The notes beneath the pieces are model-generated. The model was not told where the DNA came from. It was given only the letters and a program-made list of their open reading frames with translations, and searched no databases. A stretch of DNA of 20,201 bases, from contig CAJUMC010000060.1 in the NCBI GenBank assembly GCA_910587085.1, forward strand, positions 1 to 20,201. Reading direction: 5' to 3'. Shown here in pieces: positions 1-7,535 of the stretch (positions within the stretch are counted from its first letter, which is position 1; every line of letters starts with the position of its first letter). A program made the position numbers and the translations under genes. The DNA comes from an uncultured Lachnospiraceae bacterium (GTDB taxonomy: Bacteria > Bacillota > Clostridia > Lachnospirales > Lachnospiraceae).

Positions 1-2299
1 ACCAGCGGGCGAAGGAAAAGCTCCCGTCCGACGGCGTACCCGGCCCCTGCGTACCGTCCGGCAGAACCGGGGGAAGCACGGCTCCGGTCGGCGCCGCCGA
101 TGCTTCCGGCGGCAATGCCGCGGTCGGCACTGCGGTCGGCTGCGGAGACGGCCTGCCGACCGGCCGCACCGGCGCCGGCGTATTGGTCGGAAGCGGTGTC
201 GGTGACGGCGCTTTTTCCGCCTCATCCAGAATTTCCGACGGCAGTCTCTGCACGCTTCCCCCGGAAAAACCGGACGTCACCTCAACCGGCACCCAGCCCA
301 GCCCGTTCAGATAAATCTCCACCCATGCATGCGCGCTGTAATCCCGAACCTCCACCATTCGCTCCGGAACAATCCCCCGGTGAAACAGCGGATCAAGGAC
401 ATCCTCCTGTTTGAAATCTCCCCAGGACGGCGTTTTTCCGTAGCAGAGCAGCTCCGACTGTCCGACCTGAGCAGCGTGCGCGATATCGCTCTCCGAAATC
501 AGGTATCCCTCGGCATATCTTGCCGGCACGCCGAGAGTGCGGAGCAGGAGCACTGCAGCAGAGGCAAAATGAACACAGTAGCCCTTCTTGTTTTCAAAAA
601 GAAAATAATCTACAAAATCTGCCTCTTCCGGCATACTTCCCGGCGCAAGCGTATATTGATAATAGGACAGGAAACGGACTACCGCCTTCACCCGCTTCCA
701 GACAAAATCATCCTCATCCACTCCCAAATCAAGTTTTCGAAGCTGCTCATGCCCTTCTGGTATATGCGTGTAGGCATTATACACAAACGTTCTGTACTCC
801 CGCTCAAACTCCATATAGACATCGTTGCCTTCATCCCAGTCCGGATTCCATTCCCGCTGCGGAAGCAGTTCTTCGTCCCACTCGTTTCTGGTGTTAAATT
901 TTTCAAATATGTCGCTGCTGCCTGTATAAAACTCGAAAGTATAGGTCTTTTTATTATTTTCCGGAAAAATATAGGAATCTCCCTTGTAGTTTATCTTCTC
1001 CTGCTCCTCCGGAAGATAGCTGTACGGCCCATAAATATACCTTTTGTTGGCCGTAATATAATCCACCGTCATCCTTCCGTGCCACAGCCGGTAATCCGGC
1101 TGCCAGCCCGGCCGGATCAAGCTTTGCAGCCTGGCGTCCCACTCCAGCGGAAGCTCTCCTTCGCACAGAAAACTCATCATTTTTCCGGTTAACTCCTGCG
1201 CGGTAATCCCGTACAGATCCGTCAACTCCCGGTATTCGCGCAGTGTTTCTTTATCCAGCTGCTCCCAGCCAAAAGGCGTATAGACGGCGCCGCTGTAGCC
1301 CTTCAGGTACACGGATTGATCAAAATACGGCATTGTCACCTTGAGCGCGGTGCGGTTTTTAAATTCGATCCGCTCCGCCCTGCTGAAGCGCCCGCCGTCC
1401 AGCCCGCCGGCCGAATCCGCCTTTTTCCCGCCGCCCCCCGCAATGGATTCCAGCCGGGCAGTCAGAGTATTCCAGACCGAACTGTTTTCTATGGCTTTAA
1501 AAGTGCTTTGAAGACTGGCCTTTCTCTCCGGCTTCCGCATGCTGGTCCGGTAAAACTCCTCCCCGATCATCAGGGAAGCAATCAGACAGAGCAGGCCTGC
1601 CAGCACGGCCGCCATAACAGCATTTCCAGCCGAGCCGCCTGCGCTCCCCTCCGCCGATTCTGAAGATTCGATCCCGCGCTCCCGCCGGATTGCCAGAACG
1701 GCAACGATGCACAGCAGCAGGCCTGCCAGCGCCGATTCCGCCGGAATAATCCCGAGACCGAGACTGAAAAAAGCGGAAAGCCCCATCAGCAGAAGCGCCG
1801 GAAAGCGCGGTTTTCCGCAGAACAGCGCCTGCGCATACACGGCCAAAAAAAGCTGAGCTGCCGCAAGCAGAAACAGCGTTACGGCTTGCGCCTCCTCAAA
1901 ATGGGTCACATAAGTCGGGAGCTCCGTTTTGTAATATGCGTTCGCAAGCGTGATAAAAGAGTTTTCCAGATAGATAAAACCGTAGCCGACCTCCTCCAGC
2001 TTCGTCAGCACGAACGCACTCACTCCGATTACATAGCACCCGAGCAGAACGAGTCTTCCGGCGCCGCGGATCAGGTACATGCCCGCCCATACCGCCGAAA
2101 AAAACAGCAGCCCGGAATAAAGCATTCCTTCCGTCTCCATATCAAGCGTGGTGACTATACAGCGAATTGTCATAATGATCGACAGCCCGAGCAGAGCGGT
2201 CTGTCCGAGCGCCCTGCCCGCCATGCGTGTCCGGCTCTCCGGCCCGCTGCCTGCAGCCTCCATCCGGATTCCGTCCGTCTGCCTTTTTCTCCGTACCAT
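1..2299 (-). CDS. Membrane-anchored transglutaminase-like protein, 3' end cut by the window edge
   Basis: Third gene of a MoxR-DUF58-transglutaminase unit. 766 codons are visible; the C-terminus lies outside the window. The start is the ATG at 2299, preceded by AGGGAGG, with an in-frame stop about 70 bp upstream. The N-terminal ~190 residues are mostly hydrophobic, with about five or six membrane spans. A long extracytoplasmic part follows, then a transglutaminase core: Cys575 in GYCVHFAS, His657 in HAWVEIY, and Glu673 in PVEVTSGF where many family members have Asp. After the core comes a Pro/Thr/Ala-rich linker (about residues 680-760), which in this family usually leads to another membrane helix. 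Homologous papain-fold proteins with MoxR and DUF58 partners are thought to act on surface proteins or peptidoglycan; the substrate is unknown. The family call is firm; the exact function is inference. Confidence 0.85.
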   Translation of the reverse strand, partial: MVRRKRQTDGIRMEAAGSGPESRTRMAGRALGQTALLGLSIIMTIRCIVTTLDMETEGMLYSGLLFFSAVWAGMYLIRGAGRLVLLGCYVIGVSAFVLTKLEEVGYGFIYLENSFITLANAYYKTELPTYVTHFEEAQAVTLFLLAAAQLFLAVYAQALFCGKPRFPALLLMGLSAFFSLGLGIIPAESALAGLLLCIVAVLAIRRERGIESSESAEGSAGGSAGNAVMAAVLAGLLCLIASLMIGEEFYRTSMRKPERKASLQSTFKAIENSSVWNTLTARLESIAGGGGKKADSAGGLDGGRFSRAERIEFKNRTALKVTMPYFDQSVYLKGYSGAVYTPFGWEQLDKETLREYRELTDLYGITAQELTGKMMSFLCEGELPLEWDARLQSLIRPGWQPDYRLWHGRMTVDYITANKRYIYGPYSYLPEEQEKINYKGDSYIFPENNKKTYTFEFYTGSSDIFEKFNTRNEWDEELLPQREWNPDWDEGNDVYMEFEREYRTFVYNAYTHIPEGHEQLRKLDLGVDEDDFVWKRVKAVVRFLSYYQYTLAPGSMPEEADFVDYFLFENKKGYCVHFASAAVLLLRTLGVPARYAEGYLISESDIAHAAQVGQSELLCYGKTPSWGDFKQEDVLDPLFHRGIVPERMVEVRDYSAHAWVEIYLNGLGWVPVEVTSGFSGGSVQRLPSEILDEAEKAPSPTPLPTNTPAPVRPVGRPSPQPTAVPTAALPPEASAAPTGAVLPPVLPDGTQGPGTPSDGSFSFARW

Positions 2300-2414
2300 G
2301 CCGCCCTCCCTTCTGCGTATTCCGCTTCTGCGCCGCCGCAAGCAGGCCGATCGTTTTCCTGTCCGCCTCTACCCGCCCTTATGCGTGCCTTTTCTTCTGC
2401 ACCGCCTGCTCTGT

Positions 2415-3785
2415 TTATGTTTCCAGCTGGTATGCCACCCGAGCCAGCCCCTGCTGCAGCGCATCCGGCGAAAGATTGTACAGCTTCGCCCCCGCCGTCG
2501 GCAGCCCGATCTCCCCGGCCGAGAGATGCCCGCCGAAGCAGATCAGGCTCAGCCACGCCGATTTTCTGCTTTCCAGCAGCAGCTGCGCCGCCGCGAGCGG
2601 ATTTTTCTCCGCCGTCACATAAAAAATGTTGGTGTACTGCTCCCGTGCATACTCGGAAAAATACAAAGCTGCCGCATGATCGCCGCTCCCGCCCTCCGGT
2701 CTGCTTTTTTTGGCTCTGCCGTCCTTTTCGAAAAGAGCGTTTTGTGTCCGGCGTTCTTTTCGCCCGCGGCTCCCGGTGCGCAGCGTCTTTTTCCACGCTT
2801 TCCCTATGCTTTCCTTCCTGCGGGCGCACGATCCCCTCCGGCCGCTTTGCAGCATCCGGCCCGCCGCCTCGTAAAATTCCTCGATCCCGCTTACCTCCAG
2901 CCGCTCCGTCTTCCCGGAGCTTCCATCGCGCCACGCGAGCAGATGGAACTGCCCGTCCTCCGTAAGCCGCATGGACAGGCTCAGCACGGTCTCCCTCACG
3001 GCATCCCGCAGACACAGCTCGTCCCGGTTCTGCGCTTCGTTCCCGAAATCGGCCAGCAGCAGCACTGACCGGTCAACCGGAAGCCCGAATTCCTTCACCA
3101 TCAGCTGATCTGTCCTGGCACTCGTCTTCCAGTGAATCCGGTTCAGCCGATCCCCCTCCCGGTATTCCCTGATAGCAAAAAGTTCGGAGGGATCATCCCC
3201 GCACGCTGCGGCGGAATACTCGTCGCTCTCAACCAGCACGTAGGGGTTGGCACGCACCGGCGATGCGTCAAGCTCATACAGTCGCGGCATCACGATAACC
3301 TCCGCCGCCTCCTGCTGCAACTTTCGCTCCTGGCGTCCCGGTCTTCTGACGGAAAAAAGGCCGAGCAGGTCAAAAACCCTGGCGCTCTGCAGAACGAACT
3401 CCAGGCAGGCGCTGTACTCAGAGCTGAATTCGAACGAATATCTGCGCTCCCCCCGCACCGGAACAATCATAAGCTTTTTCCGCTTCCATTTCTCGGACTG
3501 TATGCTCCGGTACATAAACCGGATTTTGAGTCTTCCCACCGGCAGCCGGTTGTCATTGTTCACGCAGACCTGAAGCCGGAACGGCCTGTTCTTTTCCGCA
3601 AGACGCTCCGGCAGCTCAAGCCGGACCCGAATCCGCCGCGCCTGCAGCTGCAGCAAAAGCCACAGCAGGAGCGGAAATGCCAGCATCGCATAGAATACAA
3701 CCGCGGTAAACCGGAACAGATACATTTCCATCACCAGCCAGAGAAAAAACAGCATTATCATGTAAGCAAGCTTATTTATCAACAT
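2415..3785 (-). CDS. DUF58 domain protein, membrane-anchored
   Basis: 456 residues from the ATG at 3785. The frame stays open to a TTG at 3836, inside the moxR end, but the ATG puts a hydrophobic start (MLINKLAYMIMLFFLWLV) directly at the N-terminus, followed by a second hydrophobic stretch, so it is preferred. The DUF58 signature YREGDRLNRIHWKTSAR lies at about residues 208-224. A von Willebrand-like segment follows (VDRSVLLLADFG). The C-terminal third carries a charged Arg/Lys/Gly-rich insertion before a last folded segment ending LARVAYQLET. DUF58 proteins are almost always encoded next to MoxR ATPases, and both together with transglutaminases, as here; they are believed to be the partner or substrate of the MoxR chaperone at the membrane. 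It lies 34 bp after moxR and 115 bp before the transglutaminase gene. Confidence 0.85.
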   Translation of the reverse strand: MLINKLAYMIMLFFLWLVMEMYLFRFTAVVFYAMLAFPLLLWLLLQLQARRIRVRLELPERLAEKNRPFRLQVCVNNDNRLPVGRLKIRFMYRSIQSEKWKRKKLMIVPVRGERRYSFEFSSEYSACLEFVLQSARVFDLLGLFSVRRPGRQERKLQQEAAEVIVMPRLYELDASPVRANPYVLVESDEYSAAACGDDPSELFAIREYREGDRLNRIHWKTSARTDQLMVKEFGLPVDRSVLLLADFGNEAQNRDELCLRDAVRETVLSLSMRLTEDGQFHLLAWRDGSSGKTERLEVSGIEEFYEAAGRMLQSGRRGSCARRKESIGKAWKKTLRTGSRGRKERRTQNALFEKDGRAKKSRPEGGSGDHAAALYFSEYAREQYTNIFYVTAEKNPLAAAQLLLESRKSAWLSLICFGGHLSAGEIGLPTAGAKLYNLSPDALQQGLARVAYQLET

Positions 3786-3819
3786 CGCAATCCCAACGCT
3801 TTCCAATGCCAGAGGACAC

Positions 3820-4767
3820 CTACCGCTTTGCAACAAGCCTCGGTGCGCTCACCGAGGAGAGAATCTGGCCGACGGCCTCCTCCATCGTGACGCGGTTGAC
3901 TCTCGCCTTCGGGCTGAGTATCATCCGGTGCGCTGTTACGGCCTCGAAAATATCAATTACATCATCCGGTATCACATAGCCCCGTCCCTTCCGGAAGGCC
4001 ATCGCTTTCGCCATATTCGCGATGGAGAGAGTTCCCCGCGGGCTTACGCCGAGCGCCAGAGCCGAATTTTCCCGCGTCTTCTGCACCAGCCGCGCAATAT
4101 AATCGTAGACGGCGTCATGGATATAGACCATCTCCACGACCTGCTGCATGCCGATCAGTTCCTGCCTCGTCACGGCCTGCCTCACCTGATCGAGCGGATT
4201 CCCCTCATGCCTGTCCTTCAGAAGCGCAATCTCGCTCGCAACATCCGGATAACCCATGGACAGACGCACCATAAACCGATCCATCTGGGATTCCGGCAGC
4301 AGCTGCGTGCCGACCGAACCGATCGGGTTCTGCGTAGCGATTACGATAAACGGCTTCGGCAGCTCCCTGGTCACACCGTCCACCGTCACCCGCCCCTCTT
4401 CCATCACCTCCAGCAGCGCCGACTGCGTTTTGGATGAGGTGCGGTTGATCTCATCTGCAAGGAAAAGGTTGCAGAGCACACAGCCGGGCCGGTACTGGCT
4501 TGTGCCGTCGCCCGTGTACATCTGGAAGCCGATGACGTCGCTCGGAAGCACGTCCGGCGTAAACTGCATTCTGCGGTAATCCAGCTGCAGCACCCGGGAC
4601 AGCGCAAGGGCAAGCGTGGTCTTTCCCACGCCCGGGATATCCTCGATCAGCACATGCCCCTTCGCCAGGATCGCGATGAGAACCTTCTCGATAATTTCAT
4701 CCTTTCCGACAATTACTTTTTTTATTTCCCTTACGGCCTGATCCAGGCCGGAATTATTTATATCCAT
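3820..4767 (-). CDS. MoxR-family AAA+ ATPase
   Basis: 315 residues, the usual MoxR length. Walker A is DIPGVGKTT at residues 43-51 and Walker B is LFLADE at 101-106, followed by INRTSSKTQSALLEVMEE, typical of MoxR. Downstream are the sensor segment VIATQNP and the lid domain with SPRGTLSIANMAKAMAF. The ATG at 4767 is preceded by GGAGG about 11 nt upstream. MoxR ATPases act as chaperones that remodel or activate protein complexes, often with DUF58/VWA partners. It is the first gene of a unit with the DUF58 and transglutaminase genes, and begins just after the divIC terminator, so it should have its own promoter. I could not pick out a convincing -35/-10 pair in the 70 bp available. Confidence 0.93.
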   Translation of the reverse strand: MDINNSGLDQAVREIKKVIVGKDEIIEKVLIAILAKGHVLIEDIPGVGKTTLALALSRVLQLDYRRMQFTPDVLPSDVIGFQMYTGDGTSQYRPGCVLCNLFLADEINRTSSKTQSALLEVMEEGRVTVDGVTRELPKPFIVIATQNPIGSVGTQLLPESQMDRFMVRLSMGYPDVASEIALLKDRHEGNPLDQVRQAVTRQELIGMQQVVEMVYIHDAVYDYIARLVQKTRENSALALGVSPRGTLSIANMAKAMAFRKGRGYVIPDDVIDIFEAVTAHRMILSPKARVNRVTMEEAVGQILSSVSAPRLVAKR

Positions 4768-4839
4768 AAGAAAAAATCAGCCTCCGAAACAAAATTTCTG
4801 ATTCTGCAAGCGAAACGCAGCCGCTTCCAACATGTAAAA

Positions 4840-4870
4840 AACACTCCGGCAGGAAGCCTGCCGGAGTGTT
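4840..4870 (-). terminator. Rho-independent terminator after divIC
   Basis: A perfect 14-bp inverted repeat with a 3-nt loop, GC-rich in the middle, followed on the minus strand by a run of five T (A's at 4836-4840 on the plus strand). It lies about 120 bp beyond the divIC stop and before moxR, so it ends the rqcP-yabP-yabQ-divIC transcripts and separates them from the moxR unit. Confidence 0.9.
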
Positions 4871-4992
4871 CGATTTGCAGATTTGCCAAAAATATTGTAC
4901 CGTTTGATGCTTTCCGTGTCAAGGCACTTGTCGGATTTTTGCCGGCTGCCGCCCTGACCTCCCGTCTTTAAAACACGGGATGCCGCCTGCGC

Positions 4993-5298
4993 TCACTGCT
5001 CCTTCTGGTTTTCCTCAAAGAGGATTTCATCCGGATAGACCAGCCCCAGCACCTTTCTCGCCATTTCCTCGATGAATTTTTTAGTACTGGTATAGTCCTT
5101 TCGGATGTCAAGCTTTTCGGAGCGATCCTTCTGCTCCGCAATCAGGGTCTGCAGCTCCCGCTGTCTCTCCAGCTTTTCGTTCCTGTCCCTCCGCAGTCCC
5201 GCGGTGCCGTACAGTACAAAAGCGCAGAGCACGGCGGTCAGAAGCACCAGCAGACCGAAGCCCGTCATCTTTCTCTCTTTTTTCTTTTTCCTTGCCAT
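4993..5298 (-). CDS. divIC: Septum formation initiator, DivIC/FtsB family
   Basis: 101 residues, normal for the family. A short basic cytoplasmic start (MARKKKKERK) precedes one membrane helix (about residues 13-32). Then comes a charged coiled coil (about 36-72) and the conserved tail ARKVLGLVYPDEILFEEN. DivIC/FtsB proteins link the divisome core with FtsL and FtsQ/DivIB at the septal membrane. GGCGGAAG precedes the ATG. It lies 59 bp after yabQ and is the last gene before a strong terminator. The order yabP-yabQ-divIC matches Bacillus subtilis and many clostridia, which supports the call. Confidence 0.92.
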   Translation of the reverse strand: MARKKKKERKMTGFGLLVLLTAVLCAFVLYGTAGLRRDRNEKLERQRELQTLIAEQKDRSEKLDIRKDYTSTKKFIEEMARKVLGLVYPDEILFEENQKEQ

Positions 5299-5357
5299 GC
5301 CTGTTCTTCCGCCTTTACTTCCGCTTTCTTAGGGGTCTTCTCCGCCGGATATGTCCC

Positions 5358-5954
5358 TCACGAGCCATTTCCGCTGCGCTTCACACGCTCTCTTTCCTGC
5401 GGCTCTGCCTGCCCTGCGGCTTCCTTCGCTTTTTTCCGCCGGTTCCTCCGATCCCTTTTCTCTTCCCGGCGGCTGCGCGCACGCGCTTTTTTCTCCGCGG
5501 CCTGCCTCTGTCCGACGGCCCGGCGCTGTTCTGCCTGGCTGCGCCTCTTCTCCCTGCGCTCTATTTTACTCTGCCTGCGCCGAATCTGCAATTCCTTCTT
5601 CTTTTTTCTTACAGGTTCCCATTTCTTAAAACACCATTTTCTGAGCTTTTCCGCTCTCCTCTGCGCGCCGAGCACCAGGCGATCCTTTGCCGCCAGGCGG
5701 TAAGCAATCATTCCCGCCAGCATGCCGAGCACGGAATACCCCCGTATCACGCCACTGTTTTTTTCATGGATCATGGAAAAAACAAGCACCGACGCACACC
5801 CCCAGTAAAGCAGGTCAAACAGCTTTTCCAGCACCCAGCTCTGCCGGAAAAAAGCTCTGATCACCAGCAGGATATCATAGCCGGCAAAGCTAAGCGCCCC
5901 GGCCAGCACAGAAAACAGCAGCAGCTCCAGCTCCGGAATAACAGCTTCATTCAT
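5358..5954 (-). CDS. yabQ: Spore cortex biosynthesis protein YabQ
   Basis: 198 residues from the ATG at 5954; the frame is open to 6074 but that part overlaps yabP and is not needed. The N-terminal ~95 residues carry the YabQ pattern of several membrane helices: PELELLLFSVLAGALSFAGYD, then LFDLLYWGCASVLVFSMI, then a helix around GYSVLGMLAGMIAYRLAAKD. YabQ is a sporulation membrane protein needed for spore cortex formation in B. subtilis. The last ~95 residues are unusual: an almost uninterrupted Arg/Lys/Gln/Glu-rich stretch that looks like a long charged helix or disordered tail. It lies 28 bp after yabP and just before divIC, so probably co-transcribed with them. Confidence 0.88.
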   Translation of the reverse strand: MNEAVIPELELLLFSVLAGALSFAGYDILLVIRAFFRQSWVLEKLFDLLYWGCASVLVFSMIHEKNSGVIRGYSVLGMLAGMIAYRLAAKDRLVLGAQRRAEKLRKWCFKKWEPVRKKKKELQIRRRQSKIERREKRRSQAEQRRAVGQRQAAEKKARARSRREEKRDRRNRRKKAKEAAGQAEPQERERVKRSGNGS

Positions 5955-5982
5955 ATACGCCCATCCCCGTTTCCGCCGTCCG

Positions 5983-6261
5983 CTAGCGCAGCAGCCGCGC
6001 GAGGAAGGATTCCCCGTTTTTGCTGCCTTTTTTGTCCGTATATACAAAGCTGTCCACTCTTCCGCTGATATCAATTTCGCCTTTTTCCAGCGTCAGCCTG
6101 CCGATATGAAGCCCGCTGCCGCGGATCAGCAGAACTCCGAGTTCCGTCTCCAGAATAATTTCCTGTTCGTCGAAGGAACGGACGTCCTGCACACCGCTCA
6201 GATTCGCTTCCCTGCGGTCCGACATATAAAAGGTATGATGCGCGCTCTTTTTTTCCTCCAT
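5983..6261 (-). CDS. yabP: Sporulation protein YabP
   Basis: 92 residues from the ATG at 6261. GGGGGAGA lies 6 nt before this ATG, while a GTG two codons upstream is too close to it, so the ATG is chosen. The protein matches YabP: a beta-rich small domain with SGVQDVRSFDEQEIILETELG, then LLIRGSGLHIGRLTLEKGEIDISGRVDSFVY. YabP-family proteins, like YqfC, are involved in sporulation, and yabP is a mother-cell (sigma-E) gene in B. subtilis. Here a sigma-E-like promoter sits about 50 bp upstream. It is followed by yabQ and divIC. Confidence 0.92.
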   Translation of the reverse strand: MEEKKSAHHTFYMSDRREANLSGVQDVRSFDEQEIILETELGVLLIRGSGLHIGRLTLEKGEIDISGRVDSFVYTDKKGSKNGESFLARLLR

Positions 6262-6282
6262 CAGCACTCTCCCCCTGCGTAA

Positions 6283-6324
6283 AGCATAGGACCGGTCGCC
6301 GGCCCCTCTCCTCTATCCTATGCT
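6283..6324. other. Inverted repeat between rqcP and yabP
   Basis: Nine-bp perfect arms (AGCATAGGA / TCCTATGCT) enclose a 24-nt interior that itself holds CCGG-TCG-CCGG. No T-run follows on the minus strand beyond TTT, so it is a weak terminator at most. Its right arm overlaps the proposed sigma-E -10 element, so it may be an operator or only a leader hairpin. Confidence 0.5.
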
Positions 6325-6343
6325 CTGCCGCCCCGGGATATGC
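6315..6343 (-). promoter_or_regulatory. Candidate sigma-E promoter for yabP-yabQ
   Basis: On the minus strand GCATATC (6343-6337) and CATAGGAT (6322-6315) are separated by 14 bp. The Bacillus sigma-E consensus is roughly KMATATT - 14 - CATACAMT, giving 6 of 7 and 6 of 8 matches. Transcription would start about 45 nt before the yabP ATG. The gene's known mother-cell role supports this, but short degenerate motifs can match by chance. Confidence 0.5.
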
Positions 6344-6359
6344 AGGAAGAAACGCCGAA

Positions 6360-6599
6360 TCAGAGATAACGGTACAGCTCGCCCGCCTCGTCCTTCTTCG
6401 CCGTTTCCGCCACGCTCAGCACTTCCACCTTCACGGCCTTGCCGCCAAAGCCGATCTCAATAATATCGCCCACCTTGACATTCGCGGACGCCTTCGCCGG
6501 CCTGTCGTTGATCGTCACGCGGCCGGCGTCGCACGCGTCATTTGCAACGGTTCTGCGCTTTATCAGCCGCGAAACCTTTAAAAATTTATCCAAACGCAT
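6360..6599 (-). CDS. rqcP: RqcP (YabO/Hsp15-like S4 domain RNA-binding protein)
   Basis: 79 residues, essentially a lone S4 domain: MRLDKFLKVSRLIKRRTVAND, then GRVTINDRPAKASANVKVGDIIEI. RqcP binds the 50S subunit with RqcH and tRNA and drives poly-alanine tailing in ribosome-associated quality control; the family was earlier called YabO or Hsp15. The start is the ATG at 6599 with AGGAGG 5 nt upstream. It sits in the conserved hup-rqcP-yabP-yabQ-divIC order, and a terminator-like hairpin separates it from hup, so it likely has its own promoter in the AT-rich stretch just upstream. Confidence 0.94.
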   Translation of the reverse strand: MRLDKFLKVSRLIKRRTVANDACDAGRVTINDRPAKASANVKVGDIIEIGFGGKAVKVEVLSVAETAKKDEAGELYRYL

Positions 6600-6620
6600 T
6601 TCATCCTCCTGATTGTTTAT

Positions 6621-6653
6621 AAGATATAAATATACAGAATAAATATTTATCTT
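6621..6653. promoter_or_regulatory. AT-rich imperfect dyad in front of rqcP
   Basis: AAGATATAAATAT at 6621-6633 faces ATATTTATCTT at 6643-6653, an inverted repeat missing two bases in one arm. It lies about 22 bp before the rqcP start and contains several TATAxT-like hexamers, so it probably covers the rqcP promoter. No convincing -35 can be assigned. Confidence 0.35.
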
Positions 6654-6767
6654 TTTTCCGGCCGTTCCCGCCTTCCTTAATACCGGACAGGATTCCTGCC
6701 GAACCGATAATTCATCCGAGGAGCAAAAAGAGAAGGTCTCTGAAAGAAGGCTGTACTTATGAAAGAA

Positions 6768-6797
6768 GGCTGCTTTGAAGCTTCCTTCAAAACAGCC
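6768..6797 (-). terminator. Terminator-like hairpin after hup
   Basis: A 13-bp stem with one G-T pair and a 4-nt loop, starting about 16 bp after the hup stop and followed on the minus strand by TTCTTTC, an imperfect T-tract. It probably ends most hup transcripts. A 13-bp direct repeat (TGAAAGAAGGCTG at 6741-6753 and 6760-6772) overlaps its distal end. Confidence 0.65.
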
Positions 6798-6812
6798 GCC
6801 GCGTACGATATC

Positions 6813-7088
6813 TTATTTGTTGACTACATCCTTCAGCGCTTTGCCGGCCTTAAACTTCGGCGCCTTGGATGCCGGAATCTTGATCGCCTTCTTGGTCTGA
6901 GGATTTCTGCCGGTTCTCGCCGGTCTCTCGGAAACCTCGAACGTGCCGAAGCCAACCAGCTGAACCTTCTCGCCCTTTACAAGCTCCTCGGTAACGACGT
7001 CGATAAATGCCTTTAATGCCTTCTCCGTATCCTTCTTGGAAAGCTCGGCCTTCTCTGCGATTGCGACAACTAATTCTGCCTTGTTCAT
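6813..7088 (-). CDS. hup: DNA-binding protein HU
   Basis: 91 residues, the standard HU length. The sequence follows the family throughout: MNKAELVVAIAEKAELSK, then VQLVGFGTFEVSERPARTGRNP with the DNA-inserting Pro in the RTGRNPQT arm, then IPASKAPKFKAGKALKDVV. HU is the abundant histone-like dimer that bends and compacts DNA. AGGAGGAAG precedes the ATG, and an excellent vegetative promoter lies upstream. In many clostridia hup sits at the head of the rqcP-yabP-yabQ-divIC cluster, as here; the mazG gene often found before it is absent. Confidence 0.97.
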   Translation of the reverse strand: MNKAELVVAIAEKAELSKKDTEKALKAFIDVVTEELVKGEKVQLVGFGTFEVSERPARTGRNPQTKKAIKIPASKAPKFKAGKALKDVVNK

Positions 7089-7157
7089 AATTATTTTCTT
7101 CCTCCTCTGGAATAGTGTTAAAATCAGGGGTTAGAACCGATTTTACCTACAAATCTA

Positions 7158-7186
7158 TTTATAAACTGTGAGAGGCCATTTGTCAA
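7158..7186 (-). promoter_or_regulatory. Sigma-A promoter of hup
   Basis: On the minus strand TTGACA (7186-7181) and TATAAA (7163-7158) are separated by 17 bp. Transcription should start near 7151, giving a 5' leader of about 60 nt that holds the AGGAGG ribosome site. A perfect -35 fits a highly expressed nucleoid protein. Confidence 0.88.
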
Positions 7187-7535
7187 GGAATTTTGATGAA
7201 TTCTTAAGAAATTTTGAAGATTTTCCGACCTGATGTTCGATTCAAGGAAATATTTTCCAATCACCTGCAGATTTTATGCCGCCGACCGGATATCCGGCTT
7301 GCGGCTTAGGCCCTGGACGGACACTCTTTTGTTTCTATTTTCTCGACTTTTCACCGCCGGCGCATAACGCCCCCCTCTTTCTCACATACTAGCCCAAGCG
7401 CTGCAGGCATCCGAAAAACCGAACTGATATTCGGGAAACATTTCATTTCCGGTTCCCCTTCCGGAAAATGCCGTGCAGCAGGAAAAAAATACAGCATCGA
7501 AAAAATAAAAACTGTTCAGGAGGAAGAAAACAGAT
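7187..7535. other. Intergenic region between divergent hup and AI-2E permease genes
   Basis: No convincing gene on either strand. It contains a GC-rich dyad at 7278-7305 (palindrome CCGGATATCCGG with GCCGC/GCGGC outer arms) and a small hairpin near 7445-7470 (TTTCCGG / CCGGAAA) in the permease leader. AGGAGG lies 13 nt before the permease ATG. No convincing plus-strand -35/-10 pair could be assigned. Confidence 0.5.

Noticed and set aside
1886..3068. Long plus-strand open frames opposite the transglutaminase and DUF58 genes
   Set aside because: High GC leaves few stops; the translations are Pro/Arg/Ser-rich and the minus strand carries recognisable domains through the same DNA.
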